The notes below the pieces were generated by a model. That model was not told the DNA's origin. It searched no databases and worked only from the letters and a program-made list of their open reading frames with translations. From Bacteroidia bacterium (lineage in GTDB: Bacteria > Bacteroidota > Bacteroidia > Cytophagales > Cyclobacteriaceae), in assembly GCA_012031955.1 (NCBI GenBank), contig JAAURZ010000122.1:1-6935 (forward strand): DNA of 6,935 nt, in the 5' to 3' direction. This document shows, one piece after another, positions 6,917 to 6,935 of this stretch (within the stretch, counting starts at the first letter, position 1; the number at the start of each line of letters is the position of its first letter). A program made the position numbers and the translations under genes.

Positions 6917-6935
6917 CACGCCTGTTTCAGGAGGG

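Noticed and set aside
1..6935. CRISPR arrays, tRNA or rRNA genes, insertion sequences, phage genes
   Set aside because: No regularly spaced repeats, cloverleaf-like sequence, transposase frame or terminal inverted repeats were seen on either strand.

Overview
The window reads as chromosomal DNA from a member of the Bacteroidota, most likely a Cytophagales- or Chitinophagales-like organism of moderate GC content. This rests on three protein types: a one-component regulator (signal peptide, TPRs, one membrane span, coiled coil, LuxR-like HTH), an exported Tricorn-like S41 peptidase, and AT-rich intergenic DNA without obvious Shine-Dalgarno sites ahead of the starts. The genus is not determined.

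Layout, left to right. (1) Positions 1-115, minus strand: the start of a secreted protein that runs off the left edge, preceded by a small uncertain lysine-rich ORF (127-369, minus). (2) Positions 376-512: a gene-free stretch with helically phased ACTACA half-sites and a TAGT-AATT-ACTA dyad, upstream of the minus-strand pair. (3) Positions 513-2173, minus: the TPR/membrane/HTH regulator, broken by one missing base at 837-841. (4) Positions 2174-2340: a divergent intergenic region with a near-perfect 20-bp palindrome. (5) Positions 2341-5604, plus: a Tricorn-type protease homolog of 1087 reconstructed residues with a signal peptide, beta-propellers, PDZ and an S41 catalytic core. It is interrupted by a -1 shift near 4120-4128 and a compensating +1 at 4422. 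(6) Positions 5605-5671: a convergent spacer with a hairpin terminator that can serve both strands. (7) Positions 5672-6916, minus: a Bcr/CflA-type drug efflux transporter with a missing base at 6511-6515 and a probable extra base at 6871-6875.

All three long genes are split by single-base indels, mostly in short homopolymers, yet every motif and length is normal once the frame is restored. The simplest reading is uncorrected sequencing or assembly error in intact genes, not three independent pseudogenes. Any automatic annotation here would fragment them.

I see no clear new multi-gene system. The most interesting biology is the divergent pairing of a membrane-anchored TPR-HTH regulator with a secreted Tricorn-like peptidase across a palindromic operator candidate. 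This could be an envelope peptide- or proteolysis-responsive unit, but that is inference.
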